Source: Algicella marina
GTDB lineage: Bacteria; Pseudomonadota; Alphaproteobacteria; Rhodobacterales; Rhodobacteraceae
Length of the DNA stretch: 64,000 nt
Reading direction: 5' to 3'
NCBI RefSeq assembly: GCF_009931615.1
Contig: NZ_CP046620.1
Span: forward strand, 1,689,501 to 1,753,500
Shown: in pieces, positions 17,554-28,127 of the stretch
Layout of the letters: every line of letters starts with the position of its first letter
Numbering within the stretch: position 1 is the first letter of the stretch
Position numbers and translations under genes: made by a program
The notes under the pieces: model-generated
Told to the model about the DNA's origin: nothing
Database searches by the model: none
The model's input: only the letters and a program-made list of their open reading frames with translations

Positions 17554-19470
17554 ATGACATCCAGACAGCCAACAATGTCCGCTGACGAGTGGGACGAACT
17601 CAATTTTCCGCGCCCGGAAGTTCAAGGGTTTGACGAGGTAGTGGAACGGGCAATTTCCCGCCGCGGATTTCTTGGCGGCACCCTCGCATTCGGTTCCGGG
17701 GCCGCCGTGATGGGCACTGCGTTCCTGAACGGCGGTTCCGCAATGGCGCAGTCTTCGAGCCGCTTTGCTTTCGAGCAGATCAGCGCCCGGACTGACAGCA
17801 CAGTCCATGTGCCGAATGGATACAGCTGGGACGTCCTCGTTCGTTGGGGCGATCCGCTGTTTTCTGATGCACCTGAATTCGATCCGGCAACCGGTATCCC
17901 GACCGAAGGATCCGATCGCGTGTTCGGCGAAAACACCGACGGGATGGAACTCTTCAGTTTCAAAGGCCACCAGCTTCTGGCCGTTAACAGTGAATATACC
18001 AACAACGACACAAACCTGGCCCATACCGAGGATGGCTTGCCGACATCTGCCGAGGATGTTCTGCGTCTCCAGAACTTCCAGGGTGTGTCTGTCATGGAAG
18101 TCACGGAAGACGCCGATGGGTGGAAAGTTGTTATCGACAGTCCATACAATCGCCGCATCCATCACAACACGCCGATGTCTCTGGACGGCCCCGCAGCCGG
18201 CCACGACCTGCTGAAAACGGCGGCGGACCCCAGCGGCACACAGTCATTGGGCACGTTCAACAATTGCGGCGCCGGCCGTACGCCATGGGGCACCTACCTG
18301 ACCTGCGAGGAAAACTTCAACGGATATTTCGGCGCAACAGGTGACATGCCAACGGATGAGAAGATCTCAGCCGGATACGATCGCTACGGCATCAATGAGA
18401 CGGGTTTTGACTACAATTACCACCAATTCGACCCGCGTTTCGATGTCTCCACCAATCCCAATGAGCCGCATCGCGCCGGCTACATCGTGGAGATCGATCC
18501 CACACAGCCCGACGCCGTTCCGGTGAAACGCACCGCCCTCGGACGTTTCAAGCATGAGAATGCGGCGACTGCCCTCGCCCCGGACGGACGCGTCGTGGCG
18601 TATATGGGCGACGACGAACGCGGCGAATTCATGTACAAGTGGCTGTCCCGCGATGTCTACGTTCCCGGCGGCGATACCTCCACGCTCTTGTCCGAGGGCC
18701 AGCTGTTCGTGGCAAAGTTCAATGAGGACATGACGGGCGAATGGGTGGCCCTGACACCCGATGCGACTGGCATGGACGCTGCCGAAATCGCCATTTTCAC
18801 CCGCACCGCCGCGTCCGCTGTCGGTGCAACTACGATGGACCGCCCCGAGTGGGTCGCAGTCAATCCAACTGCTGTGGAAGCCTATTGCTGCCTCACCAAC
18901 AACAGCCGCCGCGGTGCCACCAATGACGACGGCTCGGTCCGCAGCAATGCCGGTGGCGACGAGATGACCGTGAACGCGCCCAACCCGCGGAAAACCAATG
19001 ACTACGGCCAAATCGTCCGCTGGCGCCCCCATGGAGACAACCATGCGGCCAACACCTTCGATTGGGATCTCTACGTCATGGCCGGCAATCCGGACGTGCA
19101 CACCGAAGGCGCCTACGCCGGCACGGCCAACATCAACGCTGGCAACCTCTTCAACTCACCGGACGGAATGCAGATCGACAGCACTGGCCTGATCTGGATT
19201 CAGACGGATGGCGACGACTCGAACGAGGGTGACTTTGCCGGCATGGGCAACAATCAGATGCTCGCGGGCGACCCGGTAACCGGCGAAATCCGCCGCTTCC
19301 TTACCGGCCCCAACGGCTCCGAGGTGACAGGTCTCACCTGGTCAGCGGACAAACGCACAATGTTCGTCGGCATTCAGCATCCGGGTGGCTCCTTCCCGGA
19401 CGGCGAAGGCTCCCTGCCCCGGTCATCCATCGTTGTCGTCAAACGCGACGACGATGCCCTCGTCGGCTGA
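17554..19470 (+). CDS. phoX: PhoX-family alkaline phosphatase (DUF839)
   Basis: The 638-residue protein carries a twin-arginine signal (SRRGFLGGTLAFGSGAAVMG, about residues 30-49) and so is folded before export to the periplasm. The rest is the PhoX beta-propeller type: FNNCGAGRTPWGTYLTCEEN, GRFKHENAATALAPDGRVVAYMGDDERGE and FNSPDGMQIDSTGLIW contain the acidic and aromatic residues that bind calcium and iron in this family. PhoX enzymes release phosphate from phosphomonoesters in seawater bacteria. Expression is usually under PhoB, but I see no clear Pho box. A terminator follows directly. Confidence 0.9.
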   Translation: MTSRQPTMSADEWDELNFPRPEVQGFDEVVERAISRRGFLGGTLAFGSGAAVMGTAFLNGGSAMAQSSSRFAFEQISARTDSTVHVPNGYSWDVLVRWGDPLFSDAPEFDPATGIPTEGSDRVFGENTDGMELFSFKGHQLLAVNSEYTNNDTNLAHTEDGLPTSAEDVLRLQNFQGVSVMEVTEDADGWKVVIDSPYNRRIHHNTPMSLDGPAAGHDLLKTAADPSGTQSLGTFNNCGAGRTPWGTYLTCEENFNGYFGATGDMPTDEKISAGYDRYGINETGFDYNYHQFDPRFDVSTNPNEPHRAGYIVEIDPTQPDAVPVKRTALGRFKHENAATALAPDGRVVAYMGDDERGEFMYKWLSRDVYVPGGDTSTLLSEGQLFVAKFNEDMTGEWVALTPDATGMDAAEIAIFTRTAASAVGATTMDRPEWVAVNPTAVEAYCCLTNNSRRGATNDDGSVRSNAGGDEMTVNAPNPRKTNDYGQIVRWRPHGDNHAANTFDWDLYVMAGNPDVHTEGAYAGTANINAGNLFNSPDGMQIDSTGLIWIQTDGDDSNEGDFAGMGNNQMLAGDPVTGEIRRFLTGPNGSEVTGLTWSADKRTMFVGIQHPGGSFPDGEGSLPRSSIVVVKRDDDALVG

Positions 19471-19490
19471 GGCCGCGGGCCACAATCGGA

Positions 19491-19519
19491 AACGCCCCCG
19501 GGGAACCGGGGGCGTTTTG
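19491..19519. terminator. Bidirectional rho-independent terminator
   Basis: AACGCCCCCGG and CCGGGGGCGTT form an 11-pair stem with a 4-base loop, followed by TTTGCC on the plus strand. On the minus strand the A-rich left side provides a short T run. It lies between the convergent phoX and GMC oxidoreductase genes and probably serves both. Confidence 0.85.
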
Positions 19520-19521
19520 CC

Positions 19522-21183
19522 TTACCGTTGGCTCTTCTGCCAGTCCGGATGCATCCACGGCTGGGCGTTTGAACGTGGCAACGTCTCCTTGCCCAGGATG
19601 TGGTCGGATGCCTTTTCCCCGACCATGATCGAAGGCCCGTTCAGGTTGCCGTTGGTTATCCGCGGGAAGATCGAGCTGTCAGCCACCCGCAATCCCTCCA
19701 CTCCGATCACCCGGCACTCCGGATCCACCACGGCCATCGGGTCATCGCGTCGTCCGATCCGTGCCGTTCCGCAAGGGTGATAAGCACTCTCCACGTGTTC
19801 CCGCAGGAACCCGTCAAGCTCATCGTCGCTCTGCAATGCCACGCCCGGCTGTATCTCGTGACCGGCATAGGGCTTGAAGGCCTCCTGCGCGAATATTTCC
19901 CGCGTCAGCCGGATGCAGGTGCGGAACGCTTCCCAGTCCTCCGGTTGGCTCATGTAGTTGAACAGGATGCGCGGCGCATCGTTCGGATCGGAGGAACGTA
20001 GCCGGACGGTCCCGCGAGAGGGGGAACGCATCGGCCCCACATGGGCCTGAAAACCGTGCCCCTCCGCCGCCGCCTGCCCGTCGTACCGAACCGCTATCGG
20101 CAGGAAATGATACTGAATGTCGGGGTATTCCACCCCTGCCCCGCTGCGAATGAAGGCCGCAGATTCAAACTGGTTGGAGGCGCCGGGCCCCGTCCGTGTA
20201 AACAGCCACTGCGCTCCCACCATCGCCTTGCCGAACAGGTTCCAATATTTGAACAGCGTCACCGGCTGGGTCGCCGTCATCTGCAGGTAGATTTCCAAAT
20301 GGTCCTGCAAATTGCTTCCGACGCCCGGTCTGTCCGCCACCACCGGAATCCCGAATTCCGTAAGATGCGCCGCCGGCCCGATGCCAGAGTGCATCAGGAT
20401 TTTCGGAGTATTGAGAGAGGACGCAGCAAGTACCACCTCGCGTCCGGCACGGATCACTTCCAGCTTGCCGCCGCGCTCTACTTCCACGCCCACGGCACGC
20501 CCATCCTCGATCACGACCTTGCGGGCGAGCGCGCGCAGTAACGAGCAGTTCTGACGTTTCAGTGCAGGGCGCAGGTAGGCTTTCGCAGCAGACCATCGCT
20601 CACCGTTGTGGATCGTCTGCTCCATTGGTCCGAAGCCTTCCTGCTTCTCGCCATTGTAGTCATCCGTCGTCTGATAGCCGGCCTGTCTGCCGGCTTCTAC
20701 GAAAGCCGTTACCAGCGGGTTGTCGCGCTTGCCCCGCGTGACATGCAATGGCCCGTTCTTCCCGCGCCATTCCGGATCGCCTCCATGGCCGGCGCTGTCC
20801 CACGTTTCCATCCGCTGGTAATAGGGCAGAACATCAGAGTAGGCCCAGCCGTCCGCGCCGCTTTCGGCCCAATGGTCGAAGTCCTTGGCGTGACCGCGTA
20901 CATAGACCATACCGTTGATGGACGAAGATCCGCCGATCACCTTGCCGCGCGGTGTCGCCAGTTCGCGTCCTCCCAAATGTGGCTCCGGCTCGCTCTTCAT
21001 GCCCCAGTCATAGCGGGCCATGTTCATCGGGTAGGACAGCGCACCGGGCATCTGGATCAGTGGGCCGAAATCACTACCGCCATGCTCGATTACCAGTACA
21101 GAGTGCTCACCGCTCTCCGACAATCTGTACGCCATCGCGCATCCGGCAGAACCGGCACCAACGATCACGAAATCTGCCTGCAT
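19522..21183 (-). CDS. GMC oxidoreductase, choline-dehydrogenase-like
   Basis: The 553-residue flavoenzyme has the FAD dinucleotide-binding motif [14 protein letters not shown] at residues 8-21, the GMC signature [18 protein letters not shown], and the catalytic region [15 protein letters not shown] with the active-site His. Length and motifs match BetA, which oxidises choline to betaine aldehyde. The nearby choline transport and choline-sulfatase genes support this, but no betB is next to it and the family also has alcohol dehydrogenases, so the symbol is left open. The start at 21183 removes a 67-codon extension that runs into the upstream terminator and begins right at the FAD domain. Confidence 0.88.
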   Translation of the reverse strand: MQADFVIVGAGSAGCAMAYRLSESGEHSVLVIEHGGSDFGPLIQMPGALSYPMNMARYDWGMKSEPEPHLGGRELATPRGKVIGGSSSINGMVYVRGHAKDFDHWAESGADGWAYSDVLPYYQRMETWDSAGHGGDPEWRGKNGPLHVTRGKRDNPLVTAFVEAGRQAGYQTTDDYNGEKQEGFGPMEQTIHNGERWSAAKAYLRPALKRQNCSLLRALARKVVIEDGRAVGVEVERGGKLEVIRAGREVVLAASSLNTPKILMHSGIGPAAHLTEFGIPVVADRPGVGSNLQDHLEIYLQMTATQPVTLFKYWNLFGKAMVGAQWLFTRTGPGASNQFESAAFIRSGAGVEYPDIQYHFLPIAVRYDGQAAAEGHGFQAHVGPMRSPSRGTVRLRSSDPNDAPRILFNYMSQPEDWEAFRTCIRLTREIFAQEAFKPYAGHEIQPGVALQSDDELDGFLREHVESAYHPCGTARIGRRDDPMAVVDPECRVIGVEGLRVADSSIFPRITNGNLNGPSIMVGEKASDHILGKETLPRSNAQPWMHPDWQKSQR

Positions 21184-21228
21184 GACATTTGCCCCTTGTC
21201 CCGTCAGAGGCCCGGAGCCCCCGAAACG

Positions 21229-21263
21229 AACAGGGCCAGGCATGTTGCATACCTGGCCCTGTT
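21229..21263 (-). terminator. Hairpin terminator after RTX gene
   Basis: AACAGGGCCAGG and CCTGGCCCTGTT form a perfect 12-pair stem with an 11-base loop, 33 bases past the stop of the minus-strand RTX gene. The T run is weak (CGTTTC), so it may act together with Rho or as an mRNA 3' stabiliser. Confidence 0.65.
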
Positions 21264-21295
21264 CCCGCCGGAAAAACCGGCGTCTGGCAAATCTG

Positions 21296-24200
21296 TCAAA
21301 TCGTGGTGATGTCGTCCAGCACCAAGTTCGTTCCGGCCCCGAAACGGGCGACGATTTCCATCTCGGCTTCGCTGCCGCTGCCATCGGCGTCGTAGAAGAG
21401 CCGGCCAGTCGGTCGGTCGTAGATCAGCCGGGCATCTGCATCATTGGCAGACGTGCCGCGAACGAATGCATCGCGCAGGTTGTCACCCAGATCGAAAACT
21501 GTTTCGTCGAAGGCGATCTGATCGGTTCCCGTCACGAAATGACGGACAGTATCGGCATTGTCCGATCCGAAGAAGTCGAACACGATGGTATCGCGCCCAT
21601 CGCCCCCATTGATGAAATCGTTGCCGGCGCCGCCATTGATGATGTCGTTGCCGCCATCCCCCATGATCACGTCATTACCATATCCGCCCGAGACCACATC
21701 GTGGCCCCAGCCGGCGTGCAATGTATCGTCACCCAGCCCGCCGTCGAGGATGTCGTTGTGGCCACCCCCATACAGGCTGTCATCGCCTTCCTCACCCCGC
21801 AACGTATCGAGACCACGTTGACCCGAAAGTACATCATCGCCTTCACCGCCGATCAGGAAATCATGACCGTCGCCGCCTGAGACGTTGTCGTCCCCGCCCA
21901 TTGACAGGATCAGGTCATGACCACTGGTGCCATTCATGATCTGACCCCAGTTGTTGCCAACGGTGCGCGGCAGATCGAGCGCGTTGATCGAGGTCAGCAA
22001 CATGCTGGCATCGCCACCGAATTCATCGAACAGTACGGCTTCAACCTCCGTCATGCGACGGTTCAGCAAGGTGACATTCTCGATACTGCCGTCAAAGAAC
22101 CAGTCGGCGTTGTCCAATCCGTCGCGCCTATAGATGCTGGACCCGCCGATGAGCATATCCTCGGTGTTGCCGACCATGCCTCCTTCGACGCCGTCTTCCA
22201 CATCGACCAGTTCGCCGTTCACAAACAGGGAAAGCGTCTGTTCGTTGAAGGTGAAGGCAATGTTGTACGTCTCACCTGCCTCGATCCGCTCATCGTGGAA
22301 ACGCAACTCGCGGGTTTCGTGGGTGCCTTGCATCCGTACCCGCAGATAGCCCTGCTCGTCGATCCAGATCGACAGGTGACCACCACTTTCGTAGCCGAGA
22401 TGATCCTTGGAGATCAGTGCCATTTCGCGATGGCCGACCTCGTCCGCGGTGAAGGAGAAAGCCCAGGTTCCCTGCGCCCTTGCCATGCCCCGCGTGTGTC
22501 CCAGCGTGTCATAGCCACCGCCGAAAAATTCGCGCCCCGGATCAGAGGCGACGACCCACATCGGCGCCGCATCGCCCAGCGTCTGGGTGCGAGCGGAACG
22601 CAGGATACCGGCAAGAAATGGGTTCTCGGAAAAGTCCGAGGGATCGGATCCGATCGGATCACCTTCCGTATCGCGGCTGTCATAGCCAGTCAGAGTTGAG
22701 CCATCAGGCCCCGTACTGCGCCGCGTCTCACCGGTCGGCGCCACAGCCTCGTTCAACTCGTCGATCGTGTCGACGATTCCGTAGGTCACACCGGGCTGAG
22801 TGTTGATGTCCTCCACGTTCACCAAGTCACCATGCACGACGATATAGCCGAGATTGTCCTGATCGTGTGCACCGCCGCCGCCGCCCATCTGCTGGGAATA
22901 GACCTCGATGATCGAAACGACAGCATCATCGATACCGTCACCGTTCGTGTCGATGCCCTCATAGGTCACGCGCACGTTTGTGGTGTGCCCGATCACGGAA
23001 ATCGTATCCTGGCCCGCGTTGTAGTCGGTGATCACCTCGATCCCGAGACTGTCCACCCAATGATCGTGCAGATAGGTGTTTTCGCCCGCCACGCCGGCCC
23101 AGTCGATAGTCCGATCCTCGTTGACATGCTCCATGATGATATCGAGCCGAGCGTTGATCCGCGTCTCGAAATAGAAATGGTCGCGCCCTCTGCCACCAAC
23201 CATCACGTCGTCACCGACAATCGCCTGGTCGACCCAGTCGCGCAGCTGCGCCCGGTTCCAGTTCAGGCTGCCGGGGTCTGCAGGCCGCGTCGGGTTTCCG
23301 GTGACAAGCTGTCCGATCCTCGGCTCGCCGACATCGGAAACGGAAATCAGCAGATCGTTGCCTGCCCCGCCCAGAAGCATGTCGGAGCCGCGGCCGCCGT
23401 TCAGAACGTCATCGCCATTTCCGCCGTTCAGGATGTCGTCGCCATAGCCGCCTTCGATGAAATCGCGGCCCTGGTTGCCGCGCAACACGTCATCTCCGGC
23501 ACCACCATCAATCGTGTCATCGCCACGCCCACCGTTGATCTCGTCGTCACCAGCCGCCATCGGCTCCGGCCCGGAGTCTGCGGTCACCGCCTGACCGGGC
23601 CCGTGGCTGATCAGCCGGTTGAGTTGCCAGCTGTTCAGCGCATCCCCCGGCTCGAAACCGCCCCAGAACCCGAATTCAGCCAGCGCACCATCAAAAGCAC
23701 GGTCCAGCCGCGCCGCGTCCGCGCCAAATTCCTGTGCCGTGTCGGCGTTCTCCGAACCGGAGCTGTCGGCCCCCAGAACCCAGGGCTCGTGATTGTTCAC
23801 GAAGAAGGCCTCGGTGTAGACGCCCGGATTGCCCACGTCGCCCTCCACCGAAGACCAAGCCGAGTTCGGAACCGCCTGCCCATCGAGATAGACCGTCACG
23901 CCATTCTCGGTAAAGGAAACAGCGATATGCTGCCAGCGTCCTTCGTTCAGAAGGTCCGGCGATGTCTCCCAACTTACATTACTGCCACCATCGCCCGGTG
24001 CCATCCGCAGGAACAGGCCTCCGTCATCGGTGTGGCCCAGACGGAAATGGCCACCGTCGCCGTTGCCGCTGGCATCCTTGGAGAGGAAAATGCTGCTTTC
24101 GCCCAAATCGTCGGGCCGAACCCAAAGGGCAATCGTTCCCTGCGTCACTTCGAATGCACTGTCATGCTCGATAAAGGCAAACTGGTTGCCACCGTTGAAA

Positions 24201-26128
24201 TCCAGCGCCGGCACACCGTTGCGCGGACCACCTATGTAGCCGTTGGTCCGGACGAGCGACTGCGCCTCGACAAGGGAATAGGCCACCGCATCGGGTCCGC
24301 CCCGTGCATCCTCGAAAATACCGTCACCGCCCTGCCGATTGAACGTCCAGTAGCCCAGCGCACCGGGGATACCTGCCTGGCTCTCCGCCGTTGGCGCCAG
24401 CCTGTCGTTGCCGGCACTGCCGTTGATTGTCTGTCCTTCAACTTCTTCCGTACCGAGTTGATCGAAGGAGCCGCGTGTCGTCACCGGGTCCGGACGGCTG
24501 CGCCCGGCCACTTCAAGTTCGTCCCACCACGGATTGTCTACATAGTCCTCGGGCGACCCTGTAATGCTGCCAAGGCCACCATTGGTATCCCTGGAGTCAT
24601 ATCCCCGCACCCCGTCATTGACCATCACCTCGCCGTCGGGCCGCAGCGCTTCCGCCACCTCGTCGATGGTATCGACAATGCCGTAAGCGACATTGGGATT
24701 GACGATGACATCCTCGAGATAGACTCGGTCGCCGAACACCAGGATCTGACCGATCAGGTCCTGGTCATGCGCACCGCCGTTGCCCATCATCTGTTGCGAA
24801 TAGACACTCAGGACAGTGTCCATCACCCCATCGTCGTTCAGGTCGCGATAGTTAAGCCGGACATTCGCCGTATGCCCAACCACGGCAATCGTGTCCTCAT
24901 GACGGTTGTAGTCTGCAATGACGTCAATGCCGAAACTGTCGATCCAATGGTCATGCAATTCGTCGTTTTCGCCGGCCACACCGGCCCAGTTGATCGTGCC
25001 GTCGCTGCGTACGTGGCGCTCGATGATTTCCAGTTTGGCATTGATCTGGGGGGAAAACAGGAAGGTATCGTTGCCCTCTCCACCGACAAGGATGTCATGC
25101 GCCACAAGTGGCTGATCTTCGTATCCGCGCAGGAACTGGCGGTAGAAATTGACCTCACCATCCGGATCGGGGCGCGTCTGGTTGCCTGTGGCAAGTTGGC
25201 CGATCCGGGTGATCCCGGCGTCCGACCGGCTGATGAGCAGGTCGTCGCCCGCACCTCCGACCAGCATGTCGGACCCACGCCCGCCGTCCAACGTATCGTT
25301 GCCGTCATCGCCTTCGAGTAGATCGTCTCCGTATCCGCCGTTGATGTGGTCGTTGCCGTTACCCCCGGAAAGCTCGTCGTCACCACCAAGGCCTTCGATG
25401 GTGTCAGCCCGCCATGTCCCGTTTACGACATCGTCACCGTCCAGCGTATCCTCGCCGAGGAAGAAAGACGGGTGGTATTCGTCCACCGGCACGATCTCCG
25501 TGCCCTCCGGCGGATTGTTGAACTCCCAGACGGAGCGGAAATAGGCGCTCGAATCCACAGTAACTCCGTCGATCCGCAACTGAAGCTGCTGGCCACCGCC
25601 GGAATCGAAGTACAGCATGTCGAGCGAGTAGAGCCCGCCCTGGAAGTCCGCCACCCGCGCCGTGCCGTCCGGAGCCCGTCCGCCCTCGAACCGCGAAAAC
25701 TCGACGCCGCCCAGTTCCAGCAGGAAACCATCATCGGAGACGACTTCGATTTCATGTACACCGGGCGGAATGTAGATATACCCCGAAAGCTGAAAACCCG
25801 CGTCGTCCATCAGGGTCTGGTTGCCCGGCCCGGAGATGCTGCCAGCATCATCACCGACGAAATCCGCAATCGTCGTTTCGCTGCCGTGGCCGCGGTAATT
25901 CAGCTCGGTCGCATTGAAGAGAATCTGCGGGTCGGGTGACTGGTCGATAACTTCCTGAAGCCGGGTGATAGAATAAACTCCGGTTCCCGGCGAGTATACC
26001 GCGCCCTGTAGGCCGGAACCATGCAGCGGCACGCCACCATCCGGCGCATTCGTCGCCCGTACTGCCGTTCTCATCCCCGAAGGTGTATCAACCGCCGTTT
26101 CGTCGAAAAAAATCGAATAGTCATCCAT
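21296..26128 (-). CDS. Giant RTX calcium-binding protein with LamG-like and PA14-like domains
   Basis: The 1610-residue product is a type I secretion substrate or surface protein. Seen in order: a PA14-like beta-rich N-terminal region (to about residue 180); a first block of GGxGxDxLx nonapeptide repeats (about 245-300); a first copy of a unique module (about 300-520); a LamG-like lectin domain (about 585-830); a second RTX block (about 855-930); a second copy of the module (about 930-1180); a second LamG-like domain (about 1195-1370); and a third RTX block (about 1400-1510). The tail [20 protein letters not shown] is of the kind that ends RTX proteins of this group. There is no N-terminal signal peptide, as expected for type I export; exporter genes are not beside it. 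The ATG at 26128 follows GGAGAG and removes a 30-codon GTG-initiated extension. Confidence 0.88.
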   Translation of the reverse strand: MDDYSIFFDETAVDTPSGMRTAVRATNAPDGGVPLHGSGLQGAVYSPGTGVYSITRLQEVIDQSPDPQILFNATELNYRGHGSETTIADFVGDDAGSISGPGNQTLMDDAGFQLSGYIYIPPGVHEIEVVSDDGFLLELGGVEFSRFEGGRAPDGTARVADFQGGLYSLDMLYFDSGGGQQLQLRIDGVTVDSSAYFRSVWEFNNPPEGTEIVPVDEYHPSFFLGEDTLDGDDVVNGTWRADTIEGLGGDDELSGGNGNDHINGGYGDDLLEGDDGNDTLDGGRGSDMLVGGAGDDLLISRSDAGITRIGQLATGNQTRPDPDGEVNFYRQFLRGYEDQPLVAHDILVGGEGNDTFLFSPQINAKLEIIERHVRSDGTINWAGVAGENDELHDHWIDSFGIDVIADYNRHEDTIAVVGHTANVRLNYRDLNDDGVMDTVLSVYSQQMMGNGGAHDQDLIGQILVFGDRVYLEDVIVNPNVAYGIVDTIDEVAEALRPDGEVMVNDGVRGYDSRDTNGGLGSITGSPEDYVDNPWWDELEVAGRSRPDPVTTRGSFDQLGTEEVEGQTINGSAGNDRLAPTAESQAGIPGALGYWTFNRQGGDGIFEDARGGPDAVAYSLVEAQSLVRTNGYIGGPRNGVPALDFNGGNQFAFIEHDSAFEVTQGTIALWVRPDDLGESSIFLSKDASGNGDGGHFRLGHTDDGGLFLRMAPGDGGSNVSWETSPDLLNEGRWQHIAVSFTENGVTVYLDGQAVPNSAWSSVEGDVGNPGVYTEAFFVNNHEPWVLGADSSGSENADTAQEFGADAARLDRAFDGALAEFGFWGGFEPGDALNSWQLNRLISHGPGQAVTADSGPEPMAAGDDEINGGRGDDTIDGGAGDDVLRGNQGRDFIEGGYGDDILNGGNGDDVLNGGRGSDMLLGGAGNDLLISVSDVGEPRIGQLVTGNPTRPADPGSLNWNRAQLRDWVDQAIVGDDVMVGGRGRDHFYFETRINARLDIIMEHVNEDRTIDWAGVAGENTYLHDHWVDSLGIEVITDYNAGQDTISVIGHTTNVRVTYEGIDTNGDGIDDAVVSIIEVYSQQMGGGGGAHDQDNLGYIVVHGDLVNVEDINTQPGVTYGIVDTIDELNEAVAPTGETRRSTGPDGSTLTGYDSRDTEGDPIGSDPSDFSENPFLAGILRSARTQTLGDAAPMWVVASDPGREFFGGGYDTLGHTRGMARAQGTWAFSFTADEVGHREMALISKDHLGYESGGHLSIWIDEQGYLRVRMQGTHETRELRFHDERIEAGETYNIAFTFNEQTLSLFVNGELVDVEDGVEGGMVGNTEDMLIGGSSIYRRDGLDNADWFFDGSIENVTLLNRRMTEVEAVLFDEFGGDASMLLTSINALDLPRTVGNNWGQIMNGTSGHDLILSMGGDDNVSGGDGHDFLIGGEGDDVLSGQRGLDTLRGEEGDDSLYGGGHNDILDGGLGDDTLHAGWGHDVVSGGYGNDVIMGDGGNDIINGGAGNDFINGGDGRDTIVFDFFGSDNADTVRHFVTGTDQIAFDETVFDLGDNLRDAFVRGTSANDADARLIYDRPTGRLFYDADGSGSEAEMEIVARFGAGTNLVLDDITTI

Positions 26129-26409
26129 CACATCTCTCCAGTCGCAGCCCGCAGCATCAATACGGCTTTCGCTACAATAACGAGAGGCAGCCAATGTCCC
26201 TGCCCTCAGAAATTTCACTCTGAACTACACCCGGCACAGTCCCCCCGAACCGCACATGGCCACCGTAGGGCGACTTTATGGCAGCTTTCGGTCGGAAGGC
26301 CTTATTTTTTACATGAAATTTTAAATGAGCGGGTCTCCGCCGAATTCATATTTCGACCCGATTCCCGCCACATTTCGCCTCAATTCAGATGGGGATGTGC
26401 CACCCATAC
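26129..26409. other. Intergenic region upstream of the RTX gene
   Basis: These 281 bases hold the RTX promoter on the minus strand. The central part (about 26280-26360) is AT-rich compared with its surroundings, a likely promoter or regulator site. No reliable operator or gene was found; the guanidine operon ends just to the right. Confidence 0.35.
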
Positions 26410-26865
26410 TCAGCCGCTATTTGCAGCCTCGTCACGCAACTTCTGCGCGAGAAAGTGGCGCAGGTCCGAAAGCTGCTTTGACCGCAACGACACGTAGACG
26501 AACTCAAGGTTTGTCCGCTCCGTCACCATCTCGCCCGGATATGGCAGATAACTCAGTTCGCGGGACCCAAAGGACGGCGAGGCAGTGCCCACTTGCCACT
26601 CGGTCGTCAGCCGCACGTCCACCAGTTTCATCGCGGTTCCGTGGGCCACATCCGGCACTTCCAGAGGCACACCGGCCAGACGAAGATAGGACATCTTGTC
26701 CTTCGCCTGCTGGAACCCGTCGATGAACTGATCCGTCAGAACCTGGATTTCCGCCGCTTCATCAACGTCTTGCATGTGGCTGTGGTGGTCTACCCCGGGC
26801 TGGTTATGCCCGTGGTGGTGATGGTCGTGATGATGGTCATGGTCTACGGGGTGATCGTGCGGCAT
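26410..26865 (-). CDS. Histidine-rich protein, candidate nickel-handling partner of guanidine hydrolase
   Basis: The 151-residue product opens with a metal-binding tract: 14 of its first 30 residues are His (for example DHDHHHDHHHHGH). The remaining 120 residues are a compact unknown domain with FIDGFQQAKDKMSYLRLAGV, MKLVDVRLTTEWQVG and the charged helical end LRHFLAQKLRDEAAN. The ATG shares one base with the stop of the ureohydrolase gene (TGATG), so the two are translationally coupled. His-rich ends are typical of nickel chaperones such as UreE and HypB, and guanidine hydrolases are nickel enzymes that need maturation proteins, so a nickel-delivery role is a reasonable inference. No sequence relationship to HypA, HypB or UreE is visible. 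Confidence 0.75.
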   Translation of the reverse strand: MPHDHPVDHDHHHDHHHHGHNQPGVDHHSHMQDVDEAAEIQVLTDQFIDGFQQAKDKMSYLRLAGVPLEVPDVAHGTAMKLVDVRLTTEWQVGTASPSFGSRELSYLPYPGEMVTERTNLEFVYVSLRSKQLSDLRHFLAQKLRDEAANSG

Positions 26866-28127
26866 CACTTGCTCCCTGCCCGAGTGGTCCAGCGCTTCCC
26901 GTGGGTCGCTTCGGAATACTCGCCCATCGGCAGGCTCACCGGCTTGTCGATGTGCCGCTTGTGCGCGCCCATCTTGCCATTGGACACCAGCGCTCCCAGC
27001 ACATCGACGATAACGCGGGTGCCCATCAGTGCCGTGATTTCGGATTGATCGTACGGCGGTGATACTTCTACCAACTCCATTCCGCAAATCCCCTCCGCCG
27101 CCACCTTGGAGGCCAAGGCCAACGCCTCGCGCGGCAGAAAGCCGCCCGGCTCCGGCCAGCCCGTTCCCGGCACGAAACCACAGTCGATGCTGTCTATGTC
27201 AAAAGACATATAGACCATATCCACCCCATCCCACGCCATCTCCAGCGCCATCTCGGCAGTCTTGTCGATGCCCATCTTCTCCATGTCGCCCATGGTAATG
27301 ATGTTTGTCTCCCGCTCGCGGGCAACCTTCACCGCCTCGCGCGGCACCTGCCAGCCACCGATGCCGACCTGTACGAGGTTCTTGGCAGGTACGTTCGGCA
27401 GGTTCGTGGAGTGGAACCACGGCGTCGTGTGCATCCGCTCGTCCAGATCCTTTTCCTGAATGTCGGCATGCCGGTCGAAATGCACGATCCCGATTTTCTT
27501 GGAGGTGCACTCAGCGATCCCACGCACACACGGAAACCCGATGGAATGATCGCCGCCGATGATGATCGGCATCGACCCGGAACTGAACACATGCGATACC
27601 GCCCGGCTGATCTGGTCGAACGTTTTCTCGATGTTGCCAGGAATGGTAAAGATATCCCCCGCATCGCACAGGCTCATCTGTTCGCGCAGATCCACCCCGA
27701 TCTCATAGTTGTAGGGCGTATAAAGCGCCGATATCTTCCGCACCCCCTGCGGCCCGAACCGCGTGCCCGGCCGGTAGGTCGTCCCCCCGTCGAACGGCGC
27801 GCCGAGCACGGTGGCATCGTAATTGCCCACTTCCGTCACATCCTCGGTATAGGGCGCCTTCAGAAAGGTGTTGATCCCCGCGTAATGCGGCAACTCCCCC
27901 CGCGCGAAGGTTGGGATGGAGCGGTCCTCGATACTGTCCGCCGCCGTCAGCCCCATACGCAGCGCCCAGGCCTTCTCCTTCTCCCACTCCTCGCCCGGAA
28001 TCTCCTCTTCCTTCCGCGCCGCCTTCCAGCCCATCAGCTTGGAAAGATCCGGGTGATGCGCTCGGCGATCCTGCGCTCCCCTGTCCACCGGGTGGTGAGA
28101 GCGTGTCTTATGAAGCGGGGGTAGCAT
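26865..28127 (-). CDS. gdmH: Ureohydrolase-family guanidine hydrolase
   Basis: The 420-residue enzyme belongs to the arginase/agmatinase family. The metal site motifs are GGDHSIGF (about residue 190), HFDRHADIQ (about 215) and SFDIDSIDCGFVPGTG (about 307), which carry the His and Asp ligands of the binuclear centre. It has a long N-terminal extension (about 100 residues before the core) unlike true agmatinases. Because the operon begins with a guanidine-I riboswitch and encodes an importer of the matching type, guanidine, hydrolysed to urea and ammonia, is the best substrate; this is the nickel enzyme first characterised in a cyanobacterium. The start at 28127 follows GAGGAGG and overlaps the ATPase gene end by 20 bases. 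Automatic annotation would say agmatinase. Confidence 0.83.
   Translation of the reverse strand: MLPPLHKTRSHHPVDRGAQDRRAHHPDLSKLMGWKAARKEEEIPGEEWEKEKAWALRMGLTAADSIEDRSIPTFARGELPHYAGINTFLKAPYTEDVTEVGNYDATVLGAPFDGGTTYRPGTRFGPQGVRKISALYTPYNYEIGVDLREQMSLCDAGDIFTIPGNIEKTFDQISRAVSHVFSSGSMPIIIGGDHSIGFPCVRGIAECTSKKIGIVHFDRHADIQEKDLDERMHTTPWFHSTNLPNVPAKNLVQVGIGGWQVPREAVKVARERETNIITMGDMEKMGIDKTAEMALEMAWDGVDMVYMSFDIDSIDCGFVPGTGWPEPGGFLPREALALASKVAAEGICGMELVEVSPPYDQSEITALMGTRVIVDVLGALVSNGKMGAHKRHIDKPVSLPMGEYSEATHGKRWTTRAGSK

Noticed and set aside
22832-25321. 829-codon open frame on the plus strand
   Set aside because: It lies entirely antisense to the RTX gene. Repeats rich in Gly/Asp codons keep the opposite strand free of stops, and the translation has no domain or start site.
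26865-28127. Agmatinase
   Set aside because: The family fits, but the riboswitch, the importer type and the long N-terminal extension point to guanidine rather than agmatine.
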